From positions 1 through 9,759 of the forward strand of contig CALFXV010000060.1 in the NCBI GenBank assembly GCA_937957775.1: 9,759 nucleotides of DNA, read 5' to 3'. Below, in pieces: positions 1-6,582 of the stretch (within the stretch, counting starts at the first letter, position 1; every line of letters begins with the position of its first letter). This DNA is from an uncultured Methylotenera sp. (GTDB lineage: Bacteria; Pseudomonadota; Gammaproteobacteria; Burkholderiales; Methylophilaceae). Below the pieces are notes generated by a model that saw only the letters and a program-made list of their open reading frames with translations, did not search any database and was not told the DNA's origin. The position numbers and the translations under genes are program-made.

Positions 1-72
1 ATTCGGGTGGCAATTCGGGTGGCAATTCGGGTGGCAATTCGGGTGGCAATTCGGGTGGCAATTCGGGCGGCA
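1..72 (+). repeat. 12-bp in-frame tandem repeat encoding NSGG
   Basis: The unit attcgggtggca occurs five times perfectly (1-60). A sixth copy (61-72) differs by one base, t to c, giving GGC for GGT, which is synonymous. The array touches the window edge and probably continues upstream. Because 12 bp is four codons, gain or loss of units changes linker length without breaking the frame. The near-perfect identity, including third codon positions, indicates recent slippage or homogenisation. Confidence 0.95.
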
Positions 73-317
73 GCTCACCACCACCCATCACTGTTGTGCC
101 AGACAATACTACCCCTCCTGCAAATAGCGGATCGTCATTAGGTGCAATATCCTTAGGCTCTTTGATGCAAGGTTTATTTGGTAGTACTAACCCACAGAAG
201 TCTTTACCAAGCTTAGTCGGTGAGAGAGCGCCATTAGGTATAGCCGTGGTCGATGTGGGTGCCATTCAAGCAGACTGTCCATCGGCTACGGCAAGCACCA
301 AGCAATTTGAGTGTTGA
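1..317 (+). CDS. C-terminal end of a large, probably secreted protein (putative TPS exoprotein, TpsA-like), 5' truncated
   Basis: The frame is open from the first base and ends at TGA 315-317, so only the last ~104 residues are visible. It begins with (NSGG)n repeats followed by SSPPP, a flexible linker. A Ser/Gly/Leu-rich stretch follows (SLGAISLGSLMQGLFG), then a short tail ending DCPSATASTKQFEC. An internal ATG at 96 could be called as a start, but the frame is uninterrupted through the repeats, so that start is very unlikely. The gene lies directly upstream of tonB-exbB-exbD and a TpsB transporter on the same strand. This placement suggests, as inference, that it is the exoprotein exported by that transporter. 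The Cys pair at the extreme C-terminus recalls the disulfide loop that tethers the HMW1 adhesin to its transporter. No TPS secretion domain can be seen because the N-terminus is outside the window, so the family call is contextual only. Confidence 0.6.
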   Translation, partial: SGGNSGGNSGGNSGGNSGGNSGGSSPPPITVVPDNTTPPANSGSSLGAISLGSLMQGLFGSTNPQKSLPSLVGERAPLGIAVVDVGAIQADCPSATASTKQFEC

Positions 318-348
318 GCAAAATAATGAAGAAAATTAAGGTTTTGGC

Positions 349-1122
349 ATGAGTATTATCAGTCAATCGCGTTTAGAGCTATTTCCGTACTACAAGCCTG
401 GAGATAGCCTACGATTAAAACAACTCGATAAAAAATGGGTAAAGTTCTTTTGGATTTTCTTATTTATTGCGCTATTGTTCCATGGGATGTTTTTTGTAGG
501 CAACCTAATTAGACGCTTAAACATACTGGACACAACACCACCGCCACTTACAATTGAGATTGTGGCGCCAAGAGGTAGCGCACCAGATGCAGGAGAAGAA
601 AAAAAGCCGGAGCCACCGCAACCTGAGCAAAAAGAAAAAGTGGCGCCTAAACCATTAAAAAAATCGGATGATCCGAATAGCCCAATAGAAAAAGCACAGC
701 CAACGCCAAAAATAGCCGAGCCCATAAAAAACGAAGAAAAGCCGGTACCACCAGCAAAAAAAGAAGAGGCCCCTAAGCCAGAAGAAAAACCCACGCCACC
801 GTCTATTCCAGAAAAATCAGTGGAGAAAAGTGCGCCAACCGTAGACGCTGATAAATACGCAGACTACTTAAAAAATCCCAAACCCGCTTACCCCATGGGG
901 CCCTACAGAGAAGGCATAGAAGGCACAGTATGGCTGCGTGTACAAGTGTTAGAGGATGGCACGGTTGGATCGGTAGAGTTAGCGCAGACCAGTGGTAACG
1001 ACGAGCTAGATCAGTCTGCATTAAACACCGTTAAAAAGTGGCGTTTCAAACCTGCAGTTCAAGGCGGACAAGCATCCACGCAGTTTATCCGCATTCCAAT
1101 TACATTTAAACTTCAACGTTAA
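349..1122 (+). CDS. tonB: TonB energy transducer
   Basis: This is an inner-membrane-anchored periplasmic protein that passes proton-motive-force energy from ExbB-ExbD to an outer-membrane partner. Residues 1-31 are a cytoplasmic N-terminal extension. A single membrane helix spans about 32-53 and contains the conserved His (H45). The Ser that lies four residues before this His in E. coli TonB is Ala here (A41). Residues ~62-178 are a long Pro/Lys/Glu-rich periplasmic spacer. Residues ~180-257 are the C-terminal TonB domain, with the YP motif (181-182), IEGTV, the DG turn, SGNDELD and the KWRFKPA motif. The length (257 aa) is normal. The ATG is preceded by AAGG at 338-341 with 7 bases of spacing. 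The gene follows the exoprotein stop by 31 bases and precedes exbB by 12. Its position inside a secretion locus suggests a dedicated TonB rather than the housekeeping copy; that is inference. Confidence 0.95.
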   Translation: MSIISQSRLELFPYYKPGDSLRLKQLDKKWVKFFWIFLFIALLFHGMFFVGNLIRRLNILDTTPPPLTIEIVAPRGSAPDAGEEKKPEPPQPEQKEKVAPKPLKKSDDPNSPIEKAQPTPKIAEPIKNEEKPVPPAKKEEAPKPEEKPTPPSIPEKSVEKSAPTVDADKYADYLKNPKPAYPMGPYREGIEGTVWLRVQVLEDGTVGSVELAQTSGNDELDQSALNTVKKWRFKPAVQGGQASTQFIRIPITFKLQR

Positions 1123-1134
1123 GAAAGGCAATTT

Positions 1135-1776
1135 ATGCAATTTACAATCGTTAATCTAGTCCTCGGCATCCTTATCCTTTTGTCTGTGTATGTTTGGGGC
1201 GTCAGCCTTTGGAAAATATGGCAATTAAGAGGGGTGAAGAAAAACGCAGACGAGTTTGAAAGAACTTTTTGGGATGCAAAAGATTTCTATGTGGGTGAGC
1301 AGGTTGCAGAAGATAGCAACAGTTTAAACGCACAACTTGCGCGTGTGGGCTATTCAGAATTAAAAGCTTATATGGAACACCCTGAAGGCTTGAAGTTTGT
1401 TGGAGAACCGCGTGATGTTATTCAGTTTGCGCTTTATCGCACAAAAGCCAGAATCTCCCAGCAACTTGAACGCGGCTTGGCTTTCTTGGGAACCATAGGC
1501 GCGCTTTCACCGTTTATTGGTTTGTTTGGAACGGTCTGGGGCATTATGCACGCCTTAACTGCGATTGCAGCGACAGGCAAAGCCAGCATTGATGTGGTTG
1601 CAGGACCAATCGGCGAGGCGTTGATAGCAACTGGTATTGGTATTGCTACAGCGGTTCCAGCGGTTTTCTTTTATAACTATTTAGTTCGAAAACTGAAAAT
1701 GCAGTCTGTTGAAATGGACACTTTCATTGAGGCCTTTTTAAGGTTGGCTTCAATCAATGCAAAAACCAAAAAATAA
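1135..1776 (+). CDS. exbB: ExbB/TolQ/MotA-type proton channel subunit
   Basis: This is an inner-membrane channel subunit that, with ExbD, harvests the proton gradient to drive TonB. Three membrane helices are visible: about residues 5-27, 116-140 and 160-183, separated by a large cytoplasmic loop (~30-115). The family signatures GLFGTVWGI (129-137) and GEALIATGIGIATAVPAVFFYN (160-181, second and third helix region) are intact. At 213 aa it is slightly shorter than E. coli ExbB (244 aa), mainly because it lacks an N-terminal extension. The start ATG has an AAGAAAGG Shine-Dalgarno at 1121-1128. It sits 12 bases after tonB and 14 before exbD, so the three are surely co-transcribed. TolQ is the closest alternative, but the tonB-exbB-exbD order and the absence of tolR/tolA argue for ExbB. 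Confidence 0.94.
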   Translation: MQFTIVNLVLGILILLSVYVWGVSLWKIWQLRGVKKNADEFERTFWDAKDFYVGEQVAEDSNSLNAQLARVGYSELKAYMEHPEGLKFVGEPRDVIQFALYRTKARISQQLERGLAFLGTIGALSPFIGLFGTVWGIMHALTAIAATGKASIDVVAGPIGEALIATGIGIATAVPAVFFYNYLVRKLKMQSVEMDTFIEAFLRLASINAKTKK

Positions 1777-1790
1777 ATAGGGAAAATACC

Positions 1791-2204
1791 ATGCAAGTTA
1801 ATCGTGGCGATGGATCAGATGTGCTATTTACCGAGATCAATGTAACGCCTTTGGTGGATGTTATGTTGGTGCTGATGGTAGTTTTTATTATTACGGCACC
1901 GCTTATCGTGCCGCAAAACATGAAAGTTAATTTGCCAAAAACTGAATCCAGTAAATTGGAAAGCAAAATTAAAGATGGCCAATTAGTAATCAATCAAGAC
2001 GGCACTTTGCTATTTGAGGATAAGCCTATTCTTGATGATGCGTTGGGTCGTGTGTTGAGGGAGCGTTCATCGGATGCAAAATTTCAGCTACAAATTTTTG
2101 CTGATAAAGTTGTGCCATACGGCCGCGTGGCTGAAATGATGGGCTTGTCGCAGGCAGCCGGTGTGGTAAAGTTGTCTTTTGTAACCTTGCCTAAGCAGAA
2201 ATAA
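1791..2204 (+). CDS. exbD: ExbD/TolR-type proton channel subunit
   Basis: This is a single-span inner-membrane protein that forms the energising complex with ExbB and TonB. The N-terminal membrane segment (about 17-38) carries the hallmark INVTPLVDVMLVLMVVFII, including the protonatable Asp (D23) that is essential in the family. The rest (about 45-137) is the periplasmic ExbD domain, ending in a helix/strand region with AGVVKLSFVTLP. The length (137 aa) is typical (E. coli ExbD is 141). Translation starts at ATG 1791 behind AGGGA (1779-1783), 7 bases away. The stop lies only 4 bases before the downstream transporter gene, pointing to translational coupling between the energy module and the secretion pore. 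Confidence 0.94.
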   Translation: MQVNRGDGSDVLFTEINVTPLVDVMLVLMVVFIITAPLIVPQNMKVNLPKTESSKLESKIKDGQLVINQDGTLLFEDKPILDDALGRVLRERSSDAKFQLQIFADKVVPYGRVAEMMGLSQAAGVVKLSFVTLPKQK

Positions 2205-2208
2205 TAGT

Positions 2209-3927
2209 ATGCCATTTCACCGTAAAGAGTTTGTTCATTTAGCTTGCTTGTTGTTTGTTGCTTCTAGTGACGCGCTAGCAGCTGGCGTCGATGCCGGTAG
2301 TCTCGATCAAGTGCTTAAAAAGCAAGTTGAAATTGAAAATAATGCCGCACCGGCTGAATCCTTGATTAAAAAAAGCGAACCGAAACCAACGGAGCCATCA
2401 TCTAGCGACGTGCTGATCGATGTTAAGGGATTCAATGTCACTGGTATAAGCTTTATTACCAAGGAAGAGGCACAAGAAGCCTTGAGTTCATTTAAGAACG
2501 CCAGTTTAACCCTCAAACAAATTAACGAGGCCGGCAATGCCATCGTTAATCTGTATAAGAAAAAAGGCCGTATTGCCAGAGCTATTGTGCCACCTCAGCA
2601 AATTAAAGACGGCATAGTTGAGATTAAAATTATTGAAGGCAGGATAGGTTCAATCATTATTAATCCAGCGTTTGAACAAGACCCCCCAAGGCTCTCTAAT
2701 AAAGTCATTAAAAGTTTTATATCGCACTACAACCAAGAAGGTGAGTTAATCAATTTAGATGGTTTGGAAAGAAGTATTTCATTAGTGAATGAAATACCCG
2801 GGGTGAACGCTGAAGTGACGTTAGCTGCGGGTCAAGATGATGGCAAGACTAATATTGAACTGAAAGTAGATGAACTGGCCAGAGTGCGTGGCAGTGTAGA
2901 CATTACAAATTATGGTTCAGCCAGTACAGGTTACGAGCAAGCGGTCGCCAACATTAACCTAAACGATGTTTACGGCATAGGTGACTCGGGTAGCATTAAC
3001 GTTATAAAGTCCCAAGGATCGGTGTTTGGACAGGTGCGTTATTTTGTGCCGGTGAAGGCGGATGGTTTAAGAGTCGGCTTGGGCGCATCAGCGGTATATT
3101 ATGATACTTTGCAAAAATTTTCATCCACACTATCCAACGGTCAATCTCACACTTTGGGATTTTATTCAAGCTATGCTTTAGAGCGCAAAGCCCGTTCCAA
3201 CAAAACCCTGAACTTCAATATTGAGCAGCGTGATTTTTTAAATTACACGGAAAGCGTACAAGCGAGCAAATACAATATAAAAAGTGCTTCCTTGGGCTTG
3301 CAGGGCAACCAATATTTGGGCGATACCATTTGGCTCTGGTCAGTCACTGGCCTATACGGACACTTAAGAATAGACGACCCCCTTCAATTGCAGTACGATC
3401 AATTGACAGCAAAAACATATGGGTATTACGGTAAAGTTTCATTTTTCAGTTTATTGACTAAGCCGCTGCCGATTGCAAAAACCAATATCACCCTGACACT
3501 GAACGGCCAGCTCGCGACAAAGAACTTAAATTCAGCGGAACAAATTTATCTTGGTGGACCTTACGGCGTTCGTGCCTATCCCATATCGCAGGGTGGGGGT
3601 TCGCAAGGGGTGACGGCATCAGCCGAAATTAACCACACTTTTGCCAACAACCTAGAGATAGGCGTATTTTTAGATGGCGCCTTAATCGAGCAATACGTTA
3701 ATACTTACCAAGGCTGGCGTGGCTTAACCAATGCGGAAAATCGTTATGTTGTTAACGCTGCAGGCATAGACGCAAAGTACCGATATAAGAAAAAAGCTGA
3801 ACTTTCCGGCATCTTGGCCGTGCCGCTAATGGACAACCCGCTCTATAACGCCACTGGCAAACAGCTCAACGTGGATAACAGAAATAGGGACGTGCAACTT
3901 TGGTTGAAAGGCAGTTATTTCTTCTAA
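2209..3927 (+). CDS. Two-partner secretion outer-membrane transporter, ShlB/FhaC/HecB family (TpsB)
   Basis: This is an Omp85-superfamily outer-membrane pore that exports a partner TpsA exoprotein from periplasm to surface. A signal peptide occupies about 1-24 (cleavage likely after ALA). A short helix-forming segment (about 30-45) matches the plug helix H1 of FhaC-like proteins. A Pro-containing linker follows, then POTRA 1 (about 67-145, ending IKIIEGRIGSI) and POTRA 2 (about 147-222). A 16-strand-type barrel runs to the terminal aromatic pair FF (571-572). The loop-6 motif normally VRGY reads VRAYP (454-458). The partner motif FxDxG reads FLDGA (487-491), so the Arg (455) and Asp (489) pair is kept. 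The length (572 aa) is normal. No strong Shine-Dalgarno precedes ATG 2209, and the gene starts 4 bases after exbD, so coupled translation is likely. The likely substrate is the product of the truncated gene at the left edge. Confidence 0.93.
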   Translation: MPFHRKEFVHLACLLFVASSDALAAGVDAGSLDQVLKKQVEIENNAAPAESLIKKSEPKPTEPSSSDVLIDVKGFNVTGISFITKEEAQEALSSFKNASLTLKQINEAGNAIVNLYKKKGRIARAIVPPQQIKDGIVEIKIIEGRIGSIIINPAFEQDPPRLSNKVIKSFISHYNQEGELINLDGLERSISLVNEIPGVNAEVTLAAGQDDGKTNIELKVDELARVRGSVDITNYGSASTGYEQAVANINLNDVYGIGDSGSINVIKSQGSVFGQVRYFVPVKADGLRVGLGASAVYYDTLQKFSSTLSNGQSHTLGFYSSYALERKARSNKTLNFNIEQRDFLNYTESVQASKYNIKSASLGLQGNQYLGDTIWLWSVTGLYGHLRIDDPLQLQYDQLTAKTYGYYGKVSFFSLLTKPLPIAKTNITLTLNGQLATKNLNSAEQIYLGGPYGVRAYPISQGGGSQGVTASAEINHTFANNLEIGVFLDGALIEQYVNTYQGWRGLTNAENRYVVNAAGIDAKYRYKKKAELSGILAVPLMDNPLYNATGKQLNVDNRNRDVQLWLKGSYFF

Positions 3928-3933
3928 GGTTAG

Positions 3934-3969
3934 GACTGCCAACTAGTTATCAGCAGTTAATCATTTTTT
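3934..3969 (+). terminator. Possible weak Rho-independent terminator after the TPS/TonB operon
   Basis: ACTGC (3935-3939) pairs with GCAGT (3953-3957), extendable by a G-U pair, across a 13-base loop that contains the palindrome AACTAGTT. Six T residues (3964-3969) follow after a 6-base gap. The stem is short, the loop long and the T-tract displaced, so this is a weak candidate. Its position just after the last gene of the + strand block is its best support. The remaining bases to 4021 show no other convincing signal. Confidence 0.3.
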
Positions 3970-4021
3970 CTTGATTGGGCACTTAAGCTAGGAATAAAGA
4001 CGCTAGCAGTAAGAAGACGGC

Positions 4022-4237
4022 TTATTTTGCATACGGATTAATCAAATCATCAATCAGCTTATGCAAGGCGGAGCGCATTTGCGTTTCACTGACTTCCATG
4101 AGCAGGCCGTCTTCCAAGGCATCTTGGGCGATTTGTTTGATTTCATCAAAATTTTCATTCATGACTTTTATTTTTTCTGTGCAGGCCACGATGCTGTCGT
4201 CGTCGCGCAACCACTTAGGCCAAGTGCTCTTAGACAT
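4022..4237 (-). CDS. Small acidic protein of unknown function, last gene of the rph-rdgB operon
   Basis: The product is a 71-residue, soluble-looking, probably helical protein that I do not assign to a family. It starts [15 protein letters not shown], has an acidic middle (ENFDEIKQIAQDALEDG) and ends LINPYAK. No signal peptide or membrane segment is visible. Three points support it as real. Its ATG (4235-4237) overlaps the rdgB stop by 8 bases. An AGAAAGG Shine-Dalgarno (complement of 4245-4251) sits 7 bases upstream inside rdgB. The junction repeats the architecture of the rph/rdgB junction. The context suggests co-expression with RNA and nucleotide-pool maintenance genes, but gives no function. 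The competing + strand frame over the same bases lacks such signals. Confidence 0.75.
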   Translation of the reverse strand: MSKSTWPKWLRDDDSIVACTEKIKVMNENFDEIKQIAQDALEDGLLMEVSETQMRSALHKLIDDLINPYAK

Positions 4238-4829
4238 GGTTAAGCCTTTCTAACTGCAGCAGCAATTTGGCCATGGCATGGCCGCGGTGACTGATGCGAC
4301 TTTTGATTTCCAATGGCAATTCTGCCACGGTTTTACCGGTTTTGGCATCCAAGAAAAGCGGGTCGTAGCCAAAGCCATCTTGCCCACGAAATTCGCTCAA
4401 TATTTCGCCTGCCCAGCGGCCTTCCGCAATCAAGGGTTCGGGGTCGTCCGCATGGCGCACCAAAACGATGACGCAGTAAAAATGTGCCTGCCGATTTTTT
4501 TCGGCAGCCAGCACGCTCAGCAATTTTTCGTTATTCGCTTGATCGGATTTTGGCTCGCCTGCATAGCGCGCGGAGAGTACGCCGGGTGCGCCTTGCAGCG
4601 CATCCACGCACAAGCCAGAATCGTCCGCCAAGGCCGGCAGGCCGGTTTGTCGGCTGGCATGGCGCGCTTTGGCCAAGGCATTTTCAATAAAGGTGCAATA
4701 GGGTTCCTCGCACTCGCTCACATTGAGTTCGGCTTGCGCGACGATGTCTATGTTGAGCGGCGCTAGCAAGTGGGCAATCTCGCGTAACTTGCCTTTGTTG
4801 CCAGATGCGATGACGAGTTTGTTAAACAC
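4230..4829 (-). CDS. rdgB: RdgB/HAM1 non-canonical purine NTP pyrophosphatase
   Basis: This cytoplasmic house-cleaning enzyme hydrolyses dITP, ITP and XTP to the monophosphate and PPi, keeping deaminated purines out of nucleic acids. All family signatures are present: the N-terminal SGNKGK substrate/phosphate loop (9-14), ADDSGL with the catalytic Asp (68-73), [10 protein letters not shown] (82-91), FGYDP (153-157) and SHRG (180-183). The length (199 aa) matches E. coli RdgB (197). The start is GTG (complement of 4827-4829), overlapping the rph stop by 8 bases. An AGAGG Shine-Dalgarno (complement of 4836-4840) lies 6 bases upstream. The rph-rdgB neighbourhood is common in proteobacteria, where hemW often comes next; here a small unknown gene follows instead. 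Confidence 0.97.
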   Translation of the reverse strand: MFNKLVIASGNKGKLREIAHLLAPLNIDIVAQAELNVSECEEPYCTFIENALAKARHASRQTGLPALADDSGLCVDALQGAPGVLSARYAGEPKSDQANNEKLLSVLAAEKNRQAHFYCVIVLVRHADDPEPLIAEGRWAGEILSEFRGQDGFGYDPLFLDAKTGKTVAELPLEIKSRISHRGHAMAKLLLQLERLNHV

Positions 4830-5550
4830 CTAGCGCCTCTTTTTGCTTGGCCAGCAGTTGCTTGATGCCGTGTGAGGCCAAGTCCAGCATCGCATTCATG
4901 GCCTCGCGGCTAAACGGTTGGCCTTCTGCCGTGCCTTGCACTTCGACAAAGCCACCGTCGGCAGTCATCACCACGTTCATGTCGGTGTCGCAATCCGAAT
5001 CCTCAATATAGTCTAAATCCAATACCGCTTGGCCTTGGTAGACGCCAACCGAAATGGCAGCCATGCCTTGGATGAGTGGGCTTTCGCTGATGGCGCCACT
5101 TTTTAATAAGGTAGCAATCGCATCGTGCAAGGCCACGTAAGCACCGGTGATGCTGGCCGTGCGGGTGCCGCCGTCAGCTTGGATGACGTCACAATCGATT
5201 TGTATGCTGCGTTCGCCTAATTTTTCTAAATCAATAATGGCTCTGAGTGAACGGCCAATTAAACGTTGAATTTCTTGGGTGCGACCAGACTGTTTGCCCT
5301 TGGCGGCTTCCCTGTCCATGCGGCTACCGGTAGAGCGAGGCAGCATGCCGTATTCAGCCGTGACCCAACCTTGGCCTTTGCCCTTGAGGAAGCCAGGCAC
5401 GCGCTCTTCCAAGCTGGCCGTGCACAGCACATGGGTGTCACCAAATTTAACCAACACCGAGCCTTCGGCGTGTTTGGTGTAATGGCGAATAATGGTGACA
5501 TCGCGTAATTGATTGTGGAGTCGGCCACTAGGCCGTTGATGGGTTTGCAT
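4822..5550 (-). CDS. rph: RNase PH, phosphorolytic 3'-5' exoribonuclease
   Basis: This enzyme trims the 3' ends of tRNA precursors and other RNAs by phosphorolysis, releasing nucleoside diphosphates; it acts as a hexameric ring in the cytoplasm. The 242-residue product is full length (E. coli enzyme 238). It carries the N-terminal RPSGR, the [25 protein letters not shown] region, the phosphate-binding GGTRT (127-131) and [19 protein letters not shown] (177-195), which holds the conserved active-site acidic residues. The ATG start (complement of 5548-5550) has AGGA (complement of 5559-5562) 8 bases upstream. It is the first gene of the rph-rdgB-unknown minus-strand operon and is divergent from yicC, an arrangement also seen in E. 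coli. No clear -35/-10 pair was found for it in the 98-base divergent region. Confidence 0.97.
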   Translation of the reverse strand: MQTHQRPSGRLHNQLRDVTIIRHYTKHAEGSVLVKFGDTHVLCTASLEERVPGFLKGKGQGWVTAEYGMLPRSTGSRMDREAAKGKQSGRTQEIQRLIGRSLRAIIDLEKLGERSIQIDCDVIQADGGTRTASITGAYVALHDAIATLLKSGAISESPLIQGMAAISVGVYQGQAVLDLDYIEDSDCDTDMNVVMTADGGFVEVQGTAEGQPFSREAMNAMLDLASHGIKQLLAKQKEALGV

Positions 5551-5578
5551 AGTTGTATTCCTAATTAAGGGCTTTATT

Positions 5579-5607
5579 TTGGCATGAAATCAGCCGTATT
5601 TGATAAC
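5579..5607 (+). promoter_or_regulatory. Candidate sigma70 promoter for yicC
   Basis: TTGGCA (5579-5584, five of six matches to TTGACA) and GATAAC (5602-5607, four of six matches to TATAAT) are separated by 17 bases. Transcription would begin near 5614, giving a leader of about 35 bases before the yicC ATG at 5649. It lies in the only intergenic space between divergent yicC and rph, as expected. No equally good pair was found reading toward rph. Confidence 0.45.
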
Positions 5608-5648
5608 ATGGCACTAATTTTAATCGCATCACACTAGAAAGTGCCCCT

Positions 5649-6515
5649 ATGATTTTTAGCATGACAGGCTACGCCGCCCAAGAAAAAAGCTTGGATAACG
5701 CCACCTTGATATTGGAACTGCGCGCAGTAAACAGCCGCTACTTGGATTTGCATTTTAAGCTCGATGACAATTTGCGTAGCCTAGAACCGCTCGTGCGTGA
5801 GTTGATAGGCGAGCAATTAAGCCGTGGCAAAATCGAATGCAAACTCAATTTAATGGCGCGCACTTCCACGCTCCAAGCGGCGCAAATCGACCCAGCCATG
5901 TTGCAACAATTAGCGGCCATGCAAGCCACCGCGAAGAAGCATTTTCCACAAAGTCGTGAGCTAAGCGTGGCCGACATTTTGCGTTGGCCCGGCGTGCTTA
6001 TCAGTGAAGCCGGTGGTGAAAGCAAGTTGGCAGAAAAGCTTAAAGCTTTGTTGCAAGAGGGCTTGCAAGCACTCAACGCTTCACGCGCGCGCGAAGGGGA
6101 AAAACTCAAAGCCTTGATCTTAGAGCGCTTAGCGCAAATTGAGCAGCTAGTGGAAACCGTTAAACCTTTGTTGCCAACTTTAACGCAGGAATACCAAGCC
6201 AAGTTAGAGGCTAAGTTAAACGACAGCTTAAAAAACCTAGACCCGGAAAGGTTGGCGCAAGAGTTGGTGTTGTTCGCCCAGCGCATCGATGTGGACGAAG
6301 AGCTAAGCAGATTAACCGCTCACATAAGCGAGGTGAAACGCATCCTCAATAGCGATGCGCCGGCTGGCAAACGCTTGGATTTTTTAATGCAAGAATTAAA
6401 CCGCGAGGCCAATACATTGGGCTCCAAATCTGTGGCGGTAGAAACCACAAAAGTCTCCATGGAATTGAAAGTACTCATCGAGCAAATGCGCGAGCAAATT
6501 CAAAACATAGAATAA
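5649..6515 (+). CDS. yicC: YicC-family endoribonuclease
   Basis: YicC proteins are soluble cytoplasmic proteins now regarded as endoribonucleases; E. coli YicC has been linked to small-RNA turnover. The N-terminal signature SMTGYA (4-9) begins the YicC-like N domain, followed by ELRAVNSRYLDLHFKLDD. The central part (about 125-205) is rich in charged heptad-like helices. The C-terminal DUF1732 region (about 205-288) includes DVDEELSRLTAHI and the conserved GKRLDFLMQELNREANTLGSKS segment. The length (288 aa) is typical of the family. The upstream ribosome-binding site is weak (AGAAAG about 8 bases before the ATG). In many betaproteobacteria yicC is followed by gmk-rpoZ-spoT (general knowledge). 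Here a terminator and an autotransporter follow directly, suggesting local rearrangement or insertion, which is inference. Confidence 0.96.
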   Translation: MIFSMTGYAAQEKSLDNATLILELRAVNSRYLDLHFKLDDNLRSLEPLVRELIGEQLSRGKIECKLNLMARTSTLQAAQIDPAMLQQLAAMQATAKKHFPQSRELSVADILRWPGVLISEAGGESKLAEKLKALLQEGLQALNASRAREGEKLKALILERLAQIEQLVETVKPLLPTLTQEYQAKLEAKLNDSLKNLDPERLAQELVLFAQRIDVDEELSRLTAHISEVKRILNSDAPAGKRLDFLMQELNREANTLGSKSVAVETTKVSMELKVLIEQMREQIQNIE

Positions 6516-6537
6516 GCTTTATCGATGTGCACTTCAT

Positions 6538-6569
6538 AAAAAAAGCCCACCTACACGGTGGGCTTTTTT
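6538..6569. terminator. Strong bidirectional Rho-independent terminator between convergent genes
   Basis: Seven A residues (6538-6544) are followed by the perfect GC-rich stem GCCCACC (6545-6551) / GGTGGGC (6557-6563) around the 5-base loop TACAC, then six T residues (6564-6569). The A- and T-tracts make it work on either strand. It ends yicC (stop at 6515) on the + strand and the autotransporter gene (stop at 6583) on the - strand. Confidence 0.93.
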
Positions 6570-6582
6570 ATAAATAAACGCC

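Noticed and set aside
1..72. CRISPR array or intergenic repeat
   Set aside because: The units are directly adjacent 12-mers with no spacers and read in frame as NSGG within a coding sequence.
96..317. A short stand-alone gene starting at ATG 96
   Set aside because: The same frame is open to the left edge through the NSGG repeats and no Shine-Dalgarno precedes 96, so this is the tail of a longer gene.
390..794. A 134-codon open frame on the - strand opposite tonB
   Set aside because: It is the complement of the Pro/Lys/Glu-rich TonB spacer, giving artificial Gly/Phe/Ser repeats.
3987..4007. Hairpin GCTAG/CTAGC as a terminator for the minus-strand operon
   Set aside because: The 5-bp stem with an 11-base loop has no T-tract after it on either strand.
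4278..4766. A 162-codon open frame on the + strand opposite rdgB
   Set aside because: rdgB on the minus strand carries every family motif; the opposite frame has no recognisable domain and is a shadow.
5738..6286. A 182-codon open frame on the - strand opposite yicC
   Set aside because: The Ser/Cys-rich, low-information product is typical of the complement of a real gene; yicC is unambiguous.
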